From: Limnanthes douglasii subsp. nivea
Lineage: Eukaryota > Streptophyta > Magnoliopsida > Brassicales > Limnanthaceae
NCBI GenBank assembly: GCA_036936605.1
Contig: JAUPFV010000003.1
Span: forward strand, 101,503,278-101,567,277
Length of the DNA stretch: 64,000 nt
Direction: 5' to 3'
The translations under genes and the position numbers were made by a program. The notes under the pieces were generated by a model that had not been told where the DNA came from, ran no database searches, and saw only the letters and a program-made list of their open reading frames with translations. Below, piece by piece: positions 60,079 to 64,000 of this stretch (the stretch's first letter is position 1; each line of letters opens with the position of its first letter).

Positions 60079-63000
60079 ATGAAATTAGCTTGCTTGGAAC
60101 ATTAGAGGTCTTAATGATCCTGTCCGTCAAAAGGACGTTCAGGATTTTGTTTTTACTAATAGCATTAATATTGTTTGCATGCTAGAAACTAAGGTAAATG
60201 CCACAAACATCACGACCATTATTAACTACATGCTTCCCTGGTGGGACTTTACCACTAATCACCTGGACCATCATTATGGTCCTATTTGCATTACTTGGAA
60301 CCCTACTGTTTTCAAAATCACTACTCTCAAATCTTCCCCACAGCTCATCCATACCAAAATAACATGGATCTCCCGTAATACCAGCTTTTACGCCACCACC
60401 ATCTACGGCTTCAACGACCCTCCCGACCGCCTTCCTCTTTGGGAAGACGTTAAATCCATAGCCCCCACCACCTCCCTCTCCCCTTGGGTTGTGGGAATTT
60501 TAATGTTATTCGCAGCCCCTACGAGAGAACCTCCAATGCCAATAGATGGAACAACTCAATCGGTGATTTTAATGATTGTTGTAGAAATTGTAACCTTGAG
60601 GACCTCCGTACCTCAGGTTTCCAATTTTCGTGGTTTAACCGCCAGGTTGACAACGCCATCTCTTCTAGGATTGATAGAGCCCTTGTCAACGACAACTGGG
60701 ACAGCTACTTCCCCAACTCATTCGCCCACCTCGACCCCCCTCGCACTTCCGACCATACCCCGATTATCCTCTATCTCCCAGCCCCTTATATCCCAAAACC
60801 CAAACCCTTTAAATTCTTCAGTATGTTGACTCTCCACCCCAACTTCATGGAGATGGTTTTCACTAGCTGGGCCCTCCCTTGCTCCCCCCATCCCATGGGA
60901 TCCATTGTAGTGAAGCTTACAAGACTGTCCCCCATCCTTAACTCTTTAAATAAAAGAGAATTCAGTGACATCAGCCTAAGAGTGGACAATGCCCAAGTTG
61001 AATTAGCCCAAGCCCAAATTTCTCTAGACTCCAATCCCTCTAACCGTGACTGTATCCTCTTGGAGCGAGAAGCTGCCAAAAAGTACATTTTTTTTAGCCG
61101 AGCCGAGGAATCCTTCCTCAAGCAAAAGTCGCGAGAAACGTGGCTCAAGCTAGGAGACAAGAACTCCAACAAATTTCACAATAGTATTAAGGCCCATCGG
61201 GCCCGTAACAAAATCCTCTCGATCACCACTCCTGATGGGCGCTCCAGCTCCAACCCTAAAACAATCTCGTCCATTTTCATTTCCTATTTCCAAAACCTGC
61301 TTGGTTCCGCTAGCGCCACCGGATACCCCGACCTTTCCAAAGTCACATTCCTCATAAACCATACCGTCTCCACCTTGGACAAATCCAGCATGACCAAGCC
61401 CATCTCCGACTCGGAGATTAGGGCTGCCCTTTTCGACATAGACAGTGACAAAGCCCCTGGCCCGGACGGCTATAGCGCGGGTTTCTTCAAAGTCTGCTGG
61501 GATATTGTGGGCCCTGACATTTGCACTTCCGTCAAGCACTTCTTTCTCAACGGGCATTTGGATCCGGATTGGAACAAAACCCTCATATCCCTAATTCTTA
61601 AAAACGGACACCCCTTCCTCCCCTTCTGACTTCCGCCTCATATCTTGTTGCAATGTCATCTACAATATCATTTCAAAAATCATTGCCAACAGACTCAAGC
61701 CCACCCTCCCCTATCTCATCGATCCTTCCCAATCCGCCTTCATCCCGGGCCGCTCCATCGCAAACAATATCCTCCTCACCCAAGACCTTCTGCACGGCTA
61801 CCATGCTAATCGCAAAGGCCCTAGATGCACTCTTAAGATTGACCTCATGAAAGCGTTTGATAATGTCCGATGTGAGCTAATCCTTGATGTTTTTTATGCG
61901 ATGGATTTCCTCATTGAAATGATTGGTTGGATAATCCACTGTATCTCCTCCCCTTCTTACACGATTGGCATAAACGGAAACACCACCGCCCCTTTTGCTT
62001 GGAAAAGAGGCCTCTGCCAAGAAAACCCCTTGTCCCCATACCTCTTCGTTATTTCATGCAGGTACTCTCTCGCATCCTCCAACTGGAGAGCCAAGACCCT
62101 GGCTTTGGTTTCTATTGGAAATGCCACTCCCTCAAAATCATCAACATTTGCTTTGCCGACGATCTCATGATCTTTTGTCGGGAAAACGTAAAATCAATCA
62201 AACTCATTCATGAGGGCCTCCAAGAATTTGCATCGCTCTCGGGCCTCCATCTAAATCCAACCAAAAGCCAAGTCTTTCTCTCTGGAGCCTCGGTGAATGA
62301 GCGTCTAGCCATCCTCCATATTCTACGCTTCAATGAGGGATCCCTACCAGTTCGTTACCTGGGGGTCCCCATCATCACAAGAAGACTCACGTATAACGAC
62401 TACAGACCTCTCTTCACCAAAATCACCAACTGCATCAACTCCTGGACCACAAAGCACCTCTCATACGCGGGCCGCCTTCAGCTAATCAAATTTATCCTCT
62501 TTGCTAGCAAAGTCTACTGGTCCTCTATTTTCATCCTCCCGGTTAGAGTAATCAAATAACTATCACAGCTCTTAAGACGATTCCTTTGGTCAGGAACCGA
62601 AATGAAGATCACGGGATCAAAAGTGGCTTGGGACACTACTATCTTGCCAAGATCGGAGGGCGGCCTTGGGATCCCAAACCTTTGGAACCAGGCGGCCGCC
62701 CTAAAATATTTCTGGTTTATCCTCACAAAGAACCCCAACTCTTTGTGGACCCAATGGAGCATCAAGGAAAAGATGAAGAACAAAAACTTTTGGACAATCC
62801 CCATACCAGCTAACTCAAGCCGAGGATGGAGAAAAATCCTAAAACTCAGAAATATCGCAGCTAGCCTCTGTAGGGTGGCCATCGGTAACGGATCAAAGAC
62901 CTCTATATGGTTTGATTCCTGGTTCTTTCCTTTCCCCATGGTAAACTGTTTCGGACAAAGCATGACCAACCTTTCTCGACTCCATAACCTCTCGGTTGTT

Positions 63001-63682
63001 TCAGATCTTATTCTAATTGGCAATTGGCACTGGCCCTCCCATGCCAGAGCCCAAAATCGCCACATGTTCTCTCACTTGGAAGAAATAAGAACTGCTTTAA
63101 CTGAGCCCCCCCTCCTCTGAAGAAGACACCTTACTTTGGATTCCCAACAAATCCAAACCCCAATTTACTATCAGCAGCACTTACTCAGCAATCCGCCCTT
63201 CCAAGGCGAAAGTCATATAAAGTTCCCTCATTTGGAATAAATATTCAATCCCTAGGCACTCTTTCATCTCCTGGCTGGCCATTCAAAATAAGTTATCCAC
63301 TCGTGACAAGCTCATCAGCTGAGGTCTCGACTTTCCCCCGGATTGTACCCTTTGCTCAACCTCGCCTGAAAATGTTGATCACATCATGGTCTCTTGCCCC
63401 TTCGCCGCTTCCATCTGGGAAAACATCTGTGCAAAGCTCTGGTTCCCAGCTCAACCCTCTACCTGGAACACTTGGATAACTGAAGCCTGTAAATGGCCCG
63501 CCTCAAATCCCAACTCCCATATCTGGCGTACGGCCTTCTGCACCACAATTTACCACATCTGGCGAGAGCGCAATGAGAGAATCTTCAACAGCAACCACTC
63601 CCTGGCCTCTAGCATTGCTTTCAGAATCCTTTCAGACATAAGATACAAATTCTATAACACTAGCATCTATCTCCCTTTGTAA
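60079..63682 (+). pseudogene. LINE ORF2 (endonuclease, reverse transcriptase, zf-RVT)
   Basis: Starts ATG 60,079 ('MKLAC'), with a frameshift at once near 60,094, then 'WNIRGLNDPVRQKDV'. Endonuclease: 'MLETK' (60,179), a damaged GDFN site near 60,493, 'SRIDRALVN' near 60,665 and 'TSDHTPI' near 60,747. RT: 'DKAPGPDGYSAGFFK' near 61,447, 'CTLKIDLMKAFDNV' near 61,830 (catalytic D), 'CFADDLMIFCRE' near 62,151 (catalytic DD) and 'VRYLGVPII' near 62,350. Then 'GGLGIPNLWNQAA' near 62,659, and zf-RVT 'CTLCSTSPENVDHIMVSC' near 63,349. The C-terminal tail ends at TAA 63,680. Frameshifts near 60,094, 60,490, 61,610, 62,060 and 63,105; in-frame stops TAA 62,557, TAA 63,218 and TGA 63,320. In the family this protein nicks target DNA and primes reverse transcription there. 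No RNase H domain follows, unlike the 11.6 kb copy. Confidence 0.92.
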
Positions 63683-63805
63683 CACTTGTAATTTATTTTC
63701 ACTCTAGAATACAACCCGCCTACATTGTAATATGGTCATGAGCCACCTGTGAACTCTGTAAATTCTGTTTTTATTAATTTAATGCTTTTTATACCAAAAA
63801 TAAAT
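63683..63805 (+). other. LINE 3' UTR
   Basis: About 120 bp from the ORF2 stop to the A-rich end next to the target-site duplication. Confidence 0.7.
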
Positions 63806-63817
63806 AAATATTTACCA

Positions 63818-64000
63818 TAATACAATATTCTTCATTTTTATCTAATTAACTTTAGGTGCAATAGTTGGGATATCTGTATGATATCACTTCTTTTTTAATC
63901 TGAGAGATATTTTATTAATTTAAAGGGTCTAAATTAGAGGACTTATAAAAGATAGGACTTAATGTAATTTTATTTTTATTTTTAAAATAGTGGTGCCAAA
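63818..64000. other. flanking AT-rich DNA
   Basis: No feature seen before the window edge. Confidence 0.6.

Larger units (their letters stand above)
56743..63805 (+). mobile_element. full-length plant L1-type LINE (about 7.06 kb)
   Basis: The element has a 5' UTR, a gag-like ORF1, and ORF2 with endonuclease, RT and zf-RVT in order. The 12-bp direct repeat 'aaatatttacca' flanks it exactly at 56,731-56,742 and 63,806-63,817. The 3' end is A-rich rather than a pure poly(A) ('ataccaaaaataaataa'). Base composition (C-rich plus strand, much higher GC than surroundings) marks it as a foreign block. A full length with target-site duplication implies complete reverse transcription. Both ORFs carry several one-base indels and stops, so it is inactive in its present form. 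Confidence 0.9.

Noticed and set aside
60786..61557. Minus-strand open frames of 128 and 135 codons
   Set aside because: They lie opposite the endonuclease/RT region of the LINE, whose plus frame carries all conserved motifs.
1..64000. tRNA, rRNA or organelle-derived inserts
   Set aside because: No cloverleaf, rRNA core motif or plastid/mitochondrial gene was recognised on either strand by eye; a tRNAscan/Infernal run would be decisive.

Overview
This window looks like plant nuclear DNA, probably from a eudicot. It is strongly AT-rich, and almost all recognisable content is decayed transposable elements: plant L1-type LINEs, Ty3/gypsy elements of the Tat type, one possible copia-like LTR element, hAT and Mutator-type non-autonomous DNA elements, and several tandem-repeat arrays. 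I found no intact host gene, rRNA, tRNA or CRISPR. The species cannot be named from the sequence.

Layout. 1-310: a 37-bp minisatellite running off the left edge. About 699-7,760: a minus-oriented LTR element defined by LTR-like direct repeats plus a degenerate tRNA-Met primer site and a polypurine tract, with no readable pol and a 348-bp foldback MITE inside. 8,710-9,850: an inverted-arm element (copy A) holding ~210-bp tandem repeats. 11.6-13.2 kb and 15.3-15.9 kb: two plus-strand LINE 3' fragments, the first with a C-terminal RNase H. 16.87-25.1 kb: a plus-strand Ty3/gypsy Tat-type wreck, with gag, protease, RT, RNase H and an extra RNase H all visible as stop-ridden fragments, and a 426-bp foldback MITE in its 3' half. 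25.36-27.3 kb and 30.8-32.2 kb: two minus-strand LINE ORF2 wrecks, separated by an 852-bp hAT element and an 84-bp tandem duplication. 36.07-42.2 kb: two similar LTRs enclosing a minus-strand gypsy gag-protease remnant. 43.4-48.0 kb: a minus-strand gypsy element with gag, protease, RT, RNase H and integrase remnants. 48.96-50.16 kb: a better preserved minus-strand LINE 3' end. 50.5-53.5 kb: two related-looking tandem arrays. 54,429-55,121: copy B of the inverted-arm element, with arms homologous to copy A but a different (25-bp) internal array. 56,743-63,805: a full-length LINE bounded by a 12-bp target-site duplication, with both ORFs present but broken by frameshifts and stops.

Nothing here works as a pathway. 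The elements are parasites in various states of decay, and none of the protein-coding ones could be autonomous as written. The best-supported unusual content is (i) the foldback MITE family: two copies with 10-bp target-site duplications and a conserved 109-bp terminal arm, one copy being a near-perfect 197-bp hairpin; and (ii) the inverted-arm family whose members share ~95-bp arms but carry unrelated tandem arrays inside.
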